From assembly GCA_037957365.1 (NCBI GenBank), contig JARHVA010008411.1:62001-126000 (forward strand): a DNA stretch of 64,000 bases, in the 5' to 3' direction. A program made the position numbers and the translations under genes. Every line of letters begins with the position of its first letter. Positions within the stretch are counted from its first letter, which is position 1. The notes under the pieces are model-generated. The model was not told the origin of the DNA, did not search any database, and saw only the letters and a program-made list of their open reading frames with translations. Below, piece after piece: positions 31,974-46,869 of the stretch. Origin of the DNA: Torreya grandis. Lineage: Eukaryota; Streptophyta; Pinopsida; Cupressales; Taxaceae.

Positions 31974-34876
31974 TGCTAACTAATTACTTATAAAAGTTGA
32001 TTAGAGGAAAGACACACCAAGATATTTCCACTTTTTTTGACCTTGGTCTCATTAGGCATGAGATAGCTATTGTAGATCTAGATTGTACCCTAGTTGGAAA
32101 TAGAAGTGTTCAGATCCTACTTCTAAATCTAGCTCAACATGGGACTATGCCTAAGTTATGGGTATCTTATAGTGGGGTCATAAATCTAGGACTTTTAATG
32201 AGGATATATCCTCTTATGCATTATTTTACCTCATTCCCACTACTAAAACCTACAAGTTGCTTGGGGTGAAAAGGGAGAAGAGAAAAATTGAAAGGGTAAC
32301 CTAAAATAATGGTAGTGATGCACCTAAATTATGGTTGATCCACTCTACTTGACTCTTAAAGCACTAATGAAATAAGCACAAGTCTAGATATAAGAATTCA
32401 AAGATCTATCATACATCAATATTTCATGTAGAGTTTCACCAAATGATCAAAAGCTGAGAGAAATGATTGAGAGGTCTAATGCAAGCCACTAACTAGTCAC
32501 AATATCCACATGCAGGATTTAATCAAAAGATGTAAAATACTAAACATGACCTGCATAAAAAGATTAACTAGTAACCAGGTGAGATCAAGACTTGAAAAGG
32601 GAAAAAATATATACCATATATGTAGATCAATTGACATGTACACACTATACCAGAACAATGAAATATGAAAGTAGTCTTGTATTCATCTTAAGAGGTTATG
32701 TTTACAAGCTCCATCTTAGTAGAATTTAGTCATTCACAAGAGAGGAATCAGAGGGATCTATTTTTTGGATCAAAAACATCTATATATAACAAAAAGGGAG
32801 AGAGAGATATAGGAGCAATGTGTAGGAAAGTGGATAAAATATCCTAGTCATGTGGTGATAACTCATTGATTGATTTCCTTGTACATACCTTCTTCTAATG
32901 AACTAACCTTTATCAATAAGCTAACCTTAACTTATTCCAATAGTCCTCAAGCTCCTTTCATTGGATAAATAATCCCCACTAGAATACAAGGGTTTATTAT
33001 GCATGTCTATTTGAATGAAATCAATGCTTTTAACTACTTCTCCAAATACCATCATCTCACCTTAGGAGCTTAATCCCACTTGACATATTCATGAGGATCA
33101 AATACCTAAATCCTAAAACTAATAGTGTCATGTGATGAACAATGGCTATTACCTTCTTTATCAATGATGGAGCCATGTTGATAAATGAGACAGTTTGTAT
33201 TAATCATAAATATGCTCAAATTCCATGTTTAGATCATAGGTCCATTCTATAAGCAGAAAATCAATCTATGGCTATTGGTTTTCCTATAAACATCATATTT
33301 ATGTTGACCTATAGATTGTCTAAAATCCTTTTATAAATCCAAATAGGCATAAAATACGTCCATTCCACTTCATATAGAGTATTAATAGTGTTGTTCAATC
33401 CAAAAATATCTACTCTTGGTCCAATCTGGATCATGCTCAAACTCTATTCCATCTATATTAAGTCACCTTGGTCAAAAACTATCCCTTCAACCTCCATCGA
33501 AAGTATCTTGAGCCTACCTTTGTTTAATAGATATTGAAATCAAATTAGATATTGAACCTATTGAATCATCACATCATTGACCTTGATTTATAAGATAAGA
33601 TACAATTCATCAATCTTCTACCAACTTGAATTTACTCATGCCATTTATCAACCATGTATTTGTTCTCAATATCCATTGACTCTTTGACTTACTCATATGT
33701 CATTGATACTAAATCCATAATTGAATGTGATCCATTGATCTGCCTAGGCCCATTAACCTGTCTTTACTTGATCACCATTAGATTTGACATGGACACCTAA
33801 GATTTGGACATTTGTTAAGTTTGTGCTCAATGAGGGACCCATTGATGATTTTTTAATGTAAATGGCTATGTCATGAGGCCTAACATTGATATCTACACAC
33901 CCATTAATTTATGTTCATGGGAATGTGAATGAAATCTATGCAATCATCAAATATGGATCAAAAATTCCCTAAGATATTTATTTAAGACATTTATTATAGG
34001 CTTTATTTCTTGGCCACTTTCTTCAAAGGAATTTGTTTGTGACTCTTTTACAACAAACAAAACATCTAGGGAAATTCTTGTAGGATAAATGCTCAAAAGA
34101 ATTAAGTCTTCCTTATCTTTGCCTTGGACAATTTCTTATAGACAAAATGTCTAATGGAATTCATGTCTTTGGGATTTATGCTTGTGGATAAAAGGTCTGA
34201 GAGAAGGAGGTCTTTAAGAAAATTGCTTGGACAATTTGTCTAAAAGAATTCAGACTTAGATTTTTGGGGAACATTTTTTCTGAAACAAACTATTTATTTG
34301 GTCTTTTATCTTTGAGACTTTTTCTTTCGATTAGCATTTTTGACCCGTCATAAATTTTGTATAAAAAAATTGATAAAGAATGAGCCTTTGGGAAAATTAT
34401 TTAGGCCACTTTACTGACTAAATGACCCTTCAAGAAAATTATTTAGGTTACTTTCCCTGAAAGATACCCTTCAAATCTTTTGTCTAGGACTTTCCTTGAA
34501 AAATGACCCTTTAGGAATTTCACTTTAGAGAAAATGTCAAAAATAATTCTTGATAGTTAGCTAAAAAACCCTATAAATAAATATCCTTAAGTAAATATTA
34601 TCGCTTAGCCAAATAAAGGGTCTAAAATATTTGAACTTATAAAAATAAAGGCTTGAAACAATTTGCCTAAGTAAGGACTTAGCCAAAAAAAGGGTTTTGC
34701 ACTTAGCTTTTCTAAATCCTATATGCTCTTATGAACTCATGATTGAACTATTGATGGATCATTGAAGGCTCAAATAAACTATGAAGACCCTACTCAACTT
34801 CTTACTCCATACTTGATCTCTATAATATGGCATTGCCTCTAGACAAATTTTGTATGTGGGCCAAAATTGACCAACA
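31974..34876 (-). repeat. 5' LTR of E1, complete (2.9 kb)
   Basis: On the minus strand it runs from TGTTGGTCAATTTTGGCCCA to GTTAGCA just before the PBS. 32601-34876 is shared with the left copy; 31974-32600 is present only here. A TATA-like TTATATATA lies at 32781-32789 on the minus strand, about 810 bp before the LTR end. It is inserted at the end of element B's coding relic. Confidence 0.78.
32781..32789 (-). promoter_or_regulatory. TATA-like box in the E1 5' LTR
   Basis: The minus strand reads TTATATATA in the context TTTTTGTTATATATAGATG. The left LTR has TTATATATG at the matching position (near 27340). It is a candidate core promoter only. Confidence 0.45.
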
Positions 34877-36280
34877 AGTAAATTCCTAAGAGCATCTATT
34901 GTGAGTAGAGGTGTAACATGTGAATTATCAATCTCAACCTTATGAACAATGGTGTAAAAATTAATATTAGGTACTATAGAAGGATAAATGATAGAAGTAG
35001 AATGAAAAGACTAAAATAATGAAGAATAACATATAAGAACTTTAAAATTTATAGCTTGGATGAATCTAGATAAAAATGGGTTGTCTAAATCATAATTGTC
35101 ATCATATTTGGGTGTATGCAAGTTAACAACACATGTATGACTTATTTCATCATCTGATAAATCATGGTGAATGAAATGTTAAGTTTTAGTTAAGGTACTA
35201 CTATGTCATCATAAGGTAGCTGATGGGATTGAGTTTGAAGAGAAATGAGAAGTTGGGCGATGATGTGAGGGGAAAGATAAAAAGTTTTTACTTTTAGTCT
35301 TATCTCATCTAGATAATCATCATCAGATTATAATATTTTTGGTGGAATATTCTAAATTAATTTAGGGTGACCATTATAACCTCAAGTGGAATTAAGTAGA
35401 TAATTGAAGTGTTGGGATTCCCAAAATGGGACACTAGGTAAGGATTCAAGAGTGGGAATTTTAAAGACATGACATTATTAGAATTATCTAAAATTCCAAA
35501 GATTCATGTCCCCGTGAATCTTGTAGATGGCTTTATTATGAATAATTTTGACACATGGGCATGTGAATGAAGTGACTGCTCTCATACAATGAGTCTAAGG
35601 CCTATCACGTAAGATATTATAAAAAAATGGAAAGTTAAAGATCATGAATTTCACCTAGATGGTAATATGAAGAATGGTAATGAGAATCCAAACATAACCT
35701 ATAGGAGGAATTTCCTTTTATAATAGCCTTGACATATACTATGCATGGATTTGATATTGTATTCATGATAATAAAGGGTTTTAATTAGGTCAATTGAGGT
35801 AGTGTAAGTGATTAAAATTTCATCAATTAAATCAGCTTAATTTGGATATCACCTATTTGGATAATAATTAATAAATGAGGATAATATTCATGAAACAATA
35901 TCTCTTTGGGAATAATAGAAGAGATACAAAACTTAAGTGAGAGATAAGTGTCTATTATTTCATTGACATGTATGGACATCTATTCACATTGTTGAAGTAT
36001 ATTATATTAATATGTAGATAAGGTAGCTAATTTCCCCATAGGATGAGGATGAAGAATTATTATTTCAAAAAATAATTAATTAGGTGATTTAAATTATGAA
36101 GAAAGGTTCTCATTATTTCTAAGAAGGGGATTTGAGATGGAAGATGGGAAAATTCTAAAATAGGATCCCATCACCCATAACTTTTGAGAATATTTTTAGA
36201 TATAGGTCCATAATATTGTAACAAATCTTTGGAAGCATAGTTGGAGGTATAATAAAACTTGTGTTGATAAGGTATAGTTG
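34877..36280 (-). pseudogene. Element B region downstream of gag, heavily decayed
   Basis: Most frames are broken. Close to the E1 junction, 35075-34880 reads FLSRFIQAINFKVLICYSSL and then IIYPSIVPNINFYTIVHKVE followed by IDNSHVTPLLTIDALRNLL, which looks like coding sequence just before or at the start of a Tat protease region. The frame is cut exactly at 34877 by E1. Confidence 0.45.
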
Positions 36281-38619
36281 GTTAATGTGGGTCACAACTT
36301 GGTTGAGTCACTTTAGGTGAGATGATGGTTGGTTGAGGTATTTCTTGTGGTTGGGTAGAAGAAATACTATTATAATTTTGATGTGTGATGTATTGTGGTA
36401 TGATAATATGGGAAAGAGTAGATGTTATATTAATGATATGAGAGTTATGATCAATTTGTGTTTTTGGGAGTGGTGCTTGTATGGGTATTGTTTCCTCTTT
36501 CCCTAATTCTATGAGATAGGATGGGTAACTGTCTTGAATGAAGTGAAATAATTGAGAGGTGTGATTTGTACATGTTGGATTTGAGTCAATAAAATAAATT
36601 ACTCTTCTAAGATTAGTCATATTAACCATATTTTTGTCATTGGTGGTAAGGTGTAGAATAATTTTGACATTGTTAATAGTAGGAGTAGGTTGTTCAATGT
36701 TGTTTTGGTGCTTAGTAAGGGGATCCTTTTATATAGATAAATGAACATTAGATTGATTTAAAACTTGATTTGTATTTTTCATCTTTTGAGCTTTAAGATA
36801 TATGTCATAAGCTTGTTAGAAATTTTAAATAAGGGATTCATGGATAAAATTAATACCAAAAAGAAAATTCATAGCAAGATTTCTTAATTGTCTACAAGTC
36901 TCATGAGAATGGCCCCAACTTATATGAAACTAACAAATTTTATTTGGATCATAACATAGTTTCATAGGATGAATGGGGTCAATATATTGAGGTAGAGGTC
37001 TTGGAGGACATTTTTCAATTTATACTAGGTACAATGGTTTGTGCACATTAGTGTGGTTGTGTTGAGAATATGTGAGAATAGGATTATAATTGTTATTATG
37101 GGGAGGAACATGCTCCATGGTGTTGTTTGAAGTAATATCTTGGATGGTGTGTATGGTGTCATACATGTTGGTAAAGATATCATTGGTTGCATGATATTTT
37201 TTAATTTTTGATGAGCATGTGAGTTTTTGGTTTATCTTGAGGAGGTTAAAATTGATGTGTGAGGAAGTATTATCATTTGGATTGATCAAGAGCTTCTTCC
37301 AAAGTTCTTAGAGAAAGGGTCCTAACATGATATTTTAATTTAGGGTGGAAAGCTTTCTTAAATAAATTAAAGATGTTATCATCTACCATATCATGTTTAG
37401 ATTTATTAGACAAATATTTATATCATTTGATGAAGACATTTTTAGTTTAGGTTTCAATTTGTTTATAATTTATAAAATGGGCTAAGTAATTTTTAGGAAG
37501 ATCACTAGTTTGGAAATATTGGACCAGTGGGCTGACCAAGTCTTCTGGGCTAGTGATGCAGTGGGTTTTTAATTGATTTTAATAATACAATTCATCTCTT
37601 GAGAGTCTTTTATCCAATATTTTTCTAGTAGCGAAGGTATTAATCTTAAATCAATCTTTATAAATGTTGAAAAATGTTTTTAGATGTAAGGTAAGATCGA
37701 TAGATCCATTATAAGTGATAGTGGGGGTGATACCTCCTATGTAAATATTAGCAATTTGAGGTATTAGACATTTTTTTTATAAAATTTTGATTGTTTTATT
37801 GATAAGTGGAGGTTTTGCTATGAGGTTACCATGGGAATCCCTAAGGGGGCATGGGAGGCATTAGGATTTTACACTTCCAACTTGGTGAAGTTCATTTTGA
37901 ATATGTATGAGGTGATTTTGCATTTTCATCATCAAATTTAAATTATTGGTTTGAAAAATATGTATTTGTTTAATTATTTTTTATATAAGTTGATTAGGTT
38001 TATCAATAATTTGGCTAGTGGATGCAACATGTGATAGATTAGTATTTTGCAATGTATTAGGACTTAAGATGCACTATGAGTGTGTGATGATGTAGTAACA
38101 TGTGCTAAATAGTGGTATGAGTATCAGTGGTATAAAATTAAGAACTAGGAGAAAATTAATCATCGGTATCAATTTAAGCATTGAAAACATGGTTAAGGAT
38201 GTGGGTGTTTCGAAGATCCCCACTAGAAGTTGAACTTACCATGTTGGTTAAGCACTTGGTAAGGAGGTTGAGGAAGATATAAGAGATTATTTCATGGTGT
38301 GAAAAGGAGACATTATATAGGGTAAATATTGGGATGAAAATAAAGGTATTCCCCTAAATCCTTGAGAAAAGGTAGGGGAAGGTGAATGTGGTTCAACTAT
38401 ATGAGGTTCCATTATGAGATTATAGTTGAATGTGGGATATTTTATTCTATGTTGAGGGGTTTCATTGATGAAAAAGAACATTACCATTGTGTATTCAAAA
38501 TCACACTCATATTCTAAAGAAAATAAGGGGTTAATTATGAATTAATAATGGGGAGGAGTCCCATAGTTGGTAGTGTGGGTGGCAACATAGACATTACTTT
38601 CATCCATGGTGGCTGCCAT
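36281..38619 (-). pseudogene. Element B gag (Retrotrans_gag type with zinc-knuckle-like motif)
   Basis: It starts at an ATG at 38619 (MAATMDESNVYVATHTTNYG). An open stretch at 38487-38287 is in the same frame. The gag core, 37740-37270, reads ITPTITYNGSIDLTLHLKTF, LVQYFQTSDLPKNYLAHFIN, YKYLSNKSKHDMVDDNIFNL and FKKAFHPKLKYHVRTLSLRT. A frameshift near 37285 leads to open stretches at 37289-37020 and 36629-36282. A CxFHx4GHx4C box (ICxFHISWGHSHETC) at about 36935-36885 resembles the modified zinc knuckle of Tat gags. There are many stops. The core differs from that of element N, so B is a different lineage from A and N. Confidence 0.85.
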
Positions 38620-41600
38620 AAGATTTATCTTAGGAAACCTATTGGGATTGGTAAAATCATCATATTTGATTGATTGAATTTTTTATTATCTTCAAGAAAT
38701 AAATTTATGATAAATTAGATAAAATAAAAAACCTTGTTAAAAATGAAATTGAACTATTAAGATACTAGATTGAACCAATTTGTATGACTTGTAGGATAAT
38801 AGATAGAACAAGTGATAAAAGGAATAGTCAAACTAGTCAACCATGTTTGGTAGATGGTGAAACTGAGAGATTATAAAAGGCACATAATTGGATAGGTTTA
38901 CTGTGTGTTGAAGGGAAATAAAACAAATAGTTTGTATGAGACTAGGTCAAATAAAGCAACTGTATTCTATGAGAAAATATAAACTATAAGAGACACAATA
39001 GAAAAAATCAACTATTTTCTAAAGGTAGAGACAAGTTTTGACAACTATGATTGTAGATAATCTAGTGTTACTTTGTATAATAATTGAAATAAACACAAAA
39101 ACAACTATATTGATCCATTTGGCCCAATTGTGGCACACAATGCAAAACTTGAACCAACATTGGTTGATACAAGTTTTGAAATACAACATGCATTTATCAA
39201 AGAGAAAGAAACAAATATAGAGATGTTAATCTATGTGGTCTTCTTTGAATCTATTAAAGTATAATAATTTTATAAATATGTGTGATAGAGATTTGGATTT
39301 AATAATGAAATACCAAGGTAATCTAAGGATAGTTTTAGGTAGTTAAGGCTGAAAGGGATCTATATTGGTGATGGTACTATCTTGGTATTGAGGCATGCCC
39401 CCTCACTTCACAATTTTGTAGTGATAAGGGTGTCAAGTTCTTTGCAAATATATACCATCAACCACATATTTATACTTAAAAAAAAAAATGAGTTAGTTTC
39501 CTCCTTGGTGATGAAATCTAAGCAAGTAGATTGTGGGTAGAATTTGTTTAATTATTTTTGATGTTATGTGGTTTGGAAGTGTTTGAAAAAGAAAAATAGT
39601 TTCACTAAATTCATAAATTAAAACCTCTTATTTACTTTATGTGTGACACTCTAAAAAATCAAGAAATAAAATGAAAATTTAATTAATTACTAATAAGATA
39701 ATTTAATTCCTTTACTTGAAGAGTATAGGGTCAGTTCAGATGGCCATGTATGCAAATATTAAAAAACATAAGCAACTGGATCAGTTCAATTTGTTGAATC
39801 AAGATATAGAAGAACATAATCAAATAAATTGACTAAGCTTTCTAGGAAGGAAATAAATCTACATAACTATGTTGATCTAGTCAACCTAATTCACTATGGG
39901 GTTACTATTTTATAAACTAAAAACTATAAAAAATAGCACTATAAATGAAGAATAAAAATGATTAATATAATTAGAATGAAATTGATAATTTTAAATATGT
40001 TTAAATTACTATTTTTATACAATGTTGTTTAGATGATGATTTTTATTTTTCTAATAAAACTAACTAGGTTGAATAAGTTTGAGAACCTATATATAAAGTA
40101 GTGAACCAATCGAGCTAATCAATCTAGTTACATGTGGTTGAAGATGACTTTCAAAGAGAAATGCATAGTCCTTCATAGTGACTATGTGTTAATCCTTCAC
40201 ACAAAATGTTAGCTTGATGATAGGTTTGATCCAATAATATAAAAATGAAATATTGAGTAAATGATAATAAATGAAGGCATGAGAAAACTTGTAAGGGTTA
40301 GTCCACATTAGGTTCGCTAGAATATATACAAGGGAAAGTGAAGATGATTTATAAATCAATCCTATCTCACATAAGATAAATCAAACTATCCATTCTACTT
40401 ATTGGTACATTTATACAATCAGGGTCATAATGAATATGGATCCACTAGACCTAACTAAAGGGATTCTTACCATAAAATATCACTAGAGAGTGTTCCAAAG
40501 CCTCTAGTCAATAATTACCACACAATAACACTGGATAAGTCATATGTTTTCTTATAAAAATAAATGACAAAGTGAGATAAATATAATCTAGTGCTTAAAA
40601 AATAATGTGGCACAAATAGGGATAATAAACATAAAATAAAACATGAAAATAAGAACTCTACTCAAGTCAATGTAGAGGTAATGCTAATGCATGGAAGGAG
40701 AAATATATTCCTAATCTAGCAAATGCAAATCTATCTACTTAATAATGAGGAGAAAGATTTGGGAATATTTACCTTTAATATTAACATGTTGAGCCTTAAT
40801 AACTCCATTGGCTAAGGTGATTCACAATAGGTTGTTGTGGTTTGTAAGGATAACAAAGATAGGTCAGCTCTAGGCTACATAACTTCTATATATCCATAAG
40901 ACTTATCCCACAAGAAAATATTATTATCTCCAAGTGCAGTATGAAACATTAATAAATGGATCCTCAAGTAGAATGGTGGATAAGATGATTAAAAAATAAA
41001 TGATTATCTCTATATATATCTCTATGAAATGACAAAAAGGATGTGTTTATATAGTCATATGTAACCCTAAACTCCTCTGAATTTTTAACTGACATAGTTG
41101 GCCCAATCAACCATATTATTTAACAAATAAATTATTTAGGTCCTACACTAGGTAATCCAAGTTTGACCTAATCCTCTAACATGTTTATATTTTAAGAATA
41201 TGGTCATCCCAGGCAGACTTTATTTGGTAAATATCAAAAATAGGTTTTGGATTAGGTAGGGTATGTTTGAAGTTGTGAATTTCTTGGAAAAGTGTATAAG
41301 GGAGGTGTCAAATATTACGGAAATGTATAAGAGAGGCTTATGTAGGTTTCAAGTGGTGGTATAGGGGATAAAAAACTTGTTAAACACCAATCATTTTCCC
41401 ACCCCTTTTTTGATGTACCGTTTAAGGTGTGCACTCAGAGAGATTGAGACTCGATGTGCTCCGACAAGGGAAAAAAGATCAATAATTGATAAAGTTTAAA
41501 ATTATCATGCGTATACTCACTTCTCCTCAATCTTAATTCCTAATATAAATGGATTAAGTGCATGTCACATCTTATCCCACTCTTCAAAAAATACGTTAGT

Positions 41601-43684
41601 AGTAGTATGGGATGTAGAACTAATGATTAGTAGTTTTTGATTTTCATAGTATATATAGATATTTATGTTACATGGTTGACAACTATACTATTTGTTTTCA
41701 TGATTAGTTATGTTGAAGGACATTTTTATATGCTTATGGATGTAGTATGTTCTATGATAATGTTTTAATATAATTTCATTTTTAGATTTTATTTTCATTA
41801 CATCAATTCATTGATATATTTATATATTTTGAGTACTTGACTATTTTGTTGTAAGCTAAGACTAACTACCTTTTTGTTTGATTGAGGTGGTTACATGACT
41901 ATCTCATCATAATAGAGTGGTACAAAGGGAGATTATAATAGGTGAGGAGGATGTAGATATCAACATTGAGGATATATAAAACTAAATTAAACCTACACAC
42001 ATGCACTACAAACTTGATTCATTAGATTAGATAAATGACAATAAGTATTCTATGAAAAACTTGAGTGTTTATTTAACTATTTGTCCTTGTAGTAGTTCAT
42101 GTTTTCATTTTTTGAGTTTTTGAGTTTTATTAGTTATTTTTATTAACATAATATATGAATTTTATGTATTGACTATCATGTTTCCATAAAAACTCAATAT
42201 GAATTATTTATGAGAGGTAAACCATATACATATTTTAACTCTTAGGAAAGTGTTTAGTGTTTTTTAATATTGTATAATTTTATTACACTTCTTGGTGACC
42301 TAGGGGAATAATAAGGTAAAAATCACCCAAGGCAATGATATTAAATAGGTTTGAATTTGTAAAAGTTTTAATAAGCTAAGTGACCATGAAATTTTTAATT
42401 GAAATGATATTGGGATATAATGAAATTTATTTTTATTTGATATGATATGGATAACTTCACCATTGGCTATGATTAGGAAGTTGTATGTGGCAACCATACT
42501 CTAAAACTAGAGTAATGGTTAAGAATAATTAGGTTGAATAAGTAGTTCAAGCATAAATGAAAGGCAAGTTAATAATGGATAATGAGAAGCTTAGTAGGAG
42601 ATTGAAATGGCCATACAAAAATGTGGATGTGGAGTGTAAAAAGGATACAAAGAATAATAAATTAGTATAATGGACATGGAAAAATGAGAATGATGCTCAA
42701 TGAAAAGTAACAAAAGATACCATTTCATACATTTAAGTTACAACCATTACATAACTAGGTCAGTTAAAATTTGAGTTTATAAATATATGTTAATTTTAGA
42801 TTTAGTATCAATAAGGATCAAAATAAATTTAAAATGTAGATCTTTTAAATTTATATAATGGTAGATTTTGTAAATGAAACTGTGGTTTCATGTTTATAGA
42901 CATAGGGATGAAACTCCTTTCTATCCACAGGCCTATAAATATGATGTCAAGAATTTTTGTGTAAATAAAAATGAGTGTATATAATGGTAGATTTTATTAA
43001 TAAAAAGCTAGTGTTTCATGTCTATGCACTTGGGATTGGAACTTGCTATCATCCACATGCCTATACAAATGATGTCGAGCCCTTTTTGAAAGGAAAATTT
43101 AATGCTTTCAAGATAAACAAGCTTTTGACATAGGAAGATAAATGGTTGTGTTTACCTTTTGGTATAGTCCTTATTATGTAAAAATTTAACCTTGGTTTGT
43201 CTCTTTTGAATGACAAATTGGGCAAGTTCCCTTCACAAGTCAAAACCTAAGTTGTATAGAAGTTAGGCACATTCCTTGTTAGGATTATTAAAAATATTAG
43301 TTATAAATTTGGAAACTTCTTCTTAAGTTATTAATTATAGTTATATTATTTTCTTGAATTATATACATTCTTTGAAAAATGTTTCATAGGTTGTTTATGA
43401 TTATTTAAAACTATAGTAAATAAGATCCCAATTCATTTTTGATAATGATTGACTTGGTAATTGAGATAGTTGTTGTGAAATTTTAGAAAGGTAATAAAAT
43501 AACATAGTTTTTAAAGAAACATGCATATTAAAATCATTTATTTTATTTTAAAATATATTACAAAATATTTGGTATATTTATTCTAAATATATTTAAAAAT
43601 GATACATGTAGTTGCATCTTATTTTGTTACATAGTCTTGCGCTGAGGTATTTGAGCTGTAGGGTAGGTTATATTAAGTTGTCAA
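38620..43684. other. No recognisable gene; presumably the 5' LTR region of element B in part
   Basis: It lies upstream of the element B gag, so a 5' LTR in minus orientation is expected, but I found no PBS or TG/CA boundary. Both strands are rich in stops. A GC-richer patch at 41400-41470 (GGTGTGCACTCAGAGAGATT) stands out. A 126-bp duplication lies at 42853-43100. Confidence 0.45.
42853..43100 (+). repeat. Imperfect tandem duplication, about 126 bp per unit
   Basis: Units start ATATAATGGTAGATTTT at 42853 and 42979. Both contain GTTTCATG, then a TCTATCCACA/TATCATCCACA phrase, GGCCTAT/TGCCTAT and GATGTC. Divergence is high. Confidence 0.75.
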
Positions 43685-43709
43685 ATTGATCATTTTTTTA
43701 TATGTAAAT

Positions 43710-43972
<263 letters not shown>

Positions 43973-43973
<1 letters not shown>

Positions 43974-45629
43974 TCACATTTGTGTGTGTATTTAATTGAC
44001 ATGTGCATACACCTGAGTAAAACAAACACTTTGTGTTCTAAGTGGAAATTATATATGTTTCCATATATGTACAACTATAGGATACAATGGGAATTCTAAG
44101 TAGAGTTATATGCATGAATTTATGTATTTTAAATGGATAATTTATCCACTAGTTACACCTTTAGTTTACATGAACTTGAATAAAGGAAAACTAGTGAAAA
44201 GATAGTATAAATATTAAATACACATTTTTAGATGTTATATCAATTTGTAATTATTCTCTAACAACTATTACCACTATGACTTAATATGCATGTAAAATAT
44301 ATATTAGACTATATTTTTATATAGTTAAAATTATGAAATTTGAATGAAATAAGGAAATGATGGAATAAGATTTAAAATATAAAGGTTGTTAAATAAGTAT
44401 AAAATAATATTATGAGACTTTACTTGTGTTTATAAGCTATCTTAGTACTTTTTAGTTTATACTGATGAATTAGTTAGATACTATCACATCTTATGTGATT
44501 TTGTGATAAGGAAAAGAGATAAATTATGGAATTTATATAGTCTATATATTTATAGTTTTTTGTCTTCTAGACATATATGCATGTTTGACTTGAATGTATA
44601 TCATTGGAAATAATCTATACATGACATTTTTGAAATTAAGTTACTATAAACAATGTGATTATTGAGCAATGATTGCTTATACCTTACATTGCATAAATAT
44701 TTAGAGTTGATGTATGTTGTAATTTGTATTTATTATGTCATGATTTATTTATGCAAAATCATTAGGAATACTTCATTTAATAGAAAGAGACAAATATATG
44801 AGAGAGTTTCCATGCAAATCATATATCTACCAGTATATCATATGATAGTTTGTGATTCATTAGCATAGAGTTTGTGTGAGTGGAAATGACTCAGATCGAT
44901 GATAGTTATGATTTATATGATGATAATTTGGCCAAATTAATCTTATAGATGAGGTATTGTCATTCCACTATAATTATAGTTTACATGCATATGCATGAAG
45001 TCATATTAGATAAAAGATTCATTTTCGTGATCTATATGATTAATGCATGTAATAGTGATTTTACATAGACAAGTTTTGGTTTAATTCTTGATAGCCATAC
45101 TATTTTTTTCTTCCTCTCCATGAAGGGAAGGGCCACTCTTAGTGGGGATTTGTGCAGGAGACTGATGGTTTGTGGTTGGAGGAAAGTATCGTGATGATGT
45201 TCTCCCTCTTTTCATTGTTCAACCATTTAGGAATCACACACATGTCTATTTGTATGAATAATTGGTTTATTTTATAAGTCTTATTTTATATTGATATACA
45301 TTCTATAATATATAATATATTTTGTACTAAAATGTAATATGTAGTACAATCTTATGATGACTATTTATCATAGTAGTTGTTTTGGGACTTGTAAATAATT
45401 ATGAATATTGTAACACAAGTGGATTTATGATTATTTATAGCTATATTCTATGATTATTCTAGTATACTAATGTACTTGTCTCTTTATATGATTCATTTCA
45501 TATGAAATATTTATATATATTCTATTAGAGACTATTTGAAAACTAAATGGATCATATTTTAACTAGTGGGTTAATACATTTATGAAATTATTACAATAGA
45601 AAATATTAATACCTAGAATGATTTATAAG
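43973..45629. other. No recognisable gene; AT-rich sequence
   Basis: There are no family motifs on either strand. A GC-richer patch at about 45110-45230 (GGGAAGGGCCACTCTTAGTG) is unassigned. It may be the 3' flank of the copia relic that follows. Confidence 0.45.
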
Positions 45630-46869
45630 TGATATAAGGATTTTTTTCTTTAAATTGAGAAAATTTTATGTATCTCAATGGGGCTACAATAGTGCAAGAT
45701 TACAATCAACTATGTTGAAGTGAGCTAGATGATCAAACATATACTTGGGCTAAATAAGAGTGATATAAAAAGATGACTAAATGATCTCATTCCCAATAAA
45801 TTAGTATAAAAGGCCTAGTTTATTCATAAAAAATTGATCATGTAAAATAGATGTGAATTTATCAATGATGGATGAAGAACTCCCAGTGAAAATTAAGTCA
45901 TCAATGTATAGGACCAAAAATAAATGTGAGTCATTATATTTTAGAATGTAGATAGTGGAATATAAATGGTATCATGAGAATTTCATTGAGATAATAACTG
46001 AGCCCATATTGTCATATTAAAATTGAAGGGTCTATTTGAATCCATAGAGAGGCTTTTAAAAGTGACATATCAAAGAAGAGTCTTAAACAAACCCTTGTGG
46101 CACTATGCACAAGCATATAATGTACAACCCAACCATGATCTAAAATAATAGAAAGAGTCAATTTAATGGAATTCATCTTAGAAATAAGAGAAAAGGTCTT
46201 AGTGCATTCAACATTAGGAACCTGTGAGAACCCTTTTCCAATAGGTCATGCTTTGCATTTATCAATAGTTCTATATGATGAATATTTTATTTGGTAGATC
46301 CACTTAAAACATACTATTTTCCTTCCCTTAAGAAGGGGGGATGAGTCCCAAGTGTTTTTCCTCATCAAGGAACTATACTCTTCCTCCATTTCTAAGTCCC
46401 ACTCAGAAAGACTAGATGCTTCATGAAAATATTCTAGATCAAAAGTAGGGGAAATATATACAGGTGGAAGTTGATGATTTGATGATCAATTCATTCAGGG
46501 GTCTAAAGGATCCATGAGAAATGGGAATACTAACAAAATATTATGTCTAACCCATCTAGGTGATGACTAATATTCATTTAAGAAGTAAATTATAAAGCCA
46601 CTAAAGATGACCTTAGTAGAAGTGGAGGTCAAGATGAATCCTCTGAGTCACTGTCATCCATTTACAATATGAATGGAGGAATTAAAGTTTAATAGGCCAA
46701 GGGAAGAAATGATTATTTGAACTAAACACTCATCTCAATGAAAATCTCTTTCATCCATGAATCAAATATCCAATATCCATTGATACCATTGGGATATCCA
46801 AAATATAGGCATGGGTGATTTTATGGTTACAAAGGCTTATGTTTCTTGAAAGTAATATGTGCACTAATG
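45630..46869 (-). pseudogene. Ty1/copia reverse transcriptase relic
   Basis: On the minus strand it carries the RT catalytic block VLYIDDLIFTGSSSSIIDKF (YIDD at 45897-45908). Upstream fragments such as QSMTYWKRVLTG, CHKGLFKT and KSLSMDSNRPFNF correspond to copia RT blocks read through frameshifts. RT lies downstream of integrase, the copia gene order. Stops occur every few codons. It belongs to one element with 46870-48589. Confidence 0.75.

Larger units (their letters stand above)
27158..34876 (-). mobile_element. Unit E1: Tat-like LTR unit with short internal region
   Basis: It is defined by two direct repeats (27158-29417 and 31974-34876). The coding relics and the PBS lie on the minus strand, so the right copy is the 5' LTR. 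The internal region (29418-31973, about 2.6 kb) has a gag-like leader and an acidic coding relic but no protease, RT or integrase, so it is either a non-autonomous element or an internally deleted one. The left LTR lacks the last 0.6 kb and abuts element A. No target duplication is found: the base run after 34876 is AGTAA, and I see no match left of 27158. Confidence 0.7.

Noticed and set aside
34877..34881. AGTAA as a target duplication of E1
   Set aside because: No AGTAA is found next to the left LTR; that LTR is truncated, so the test is not possible.
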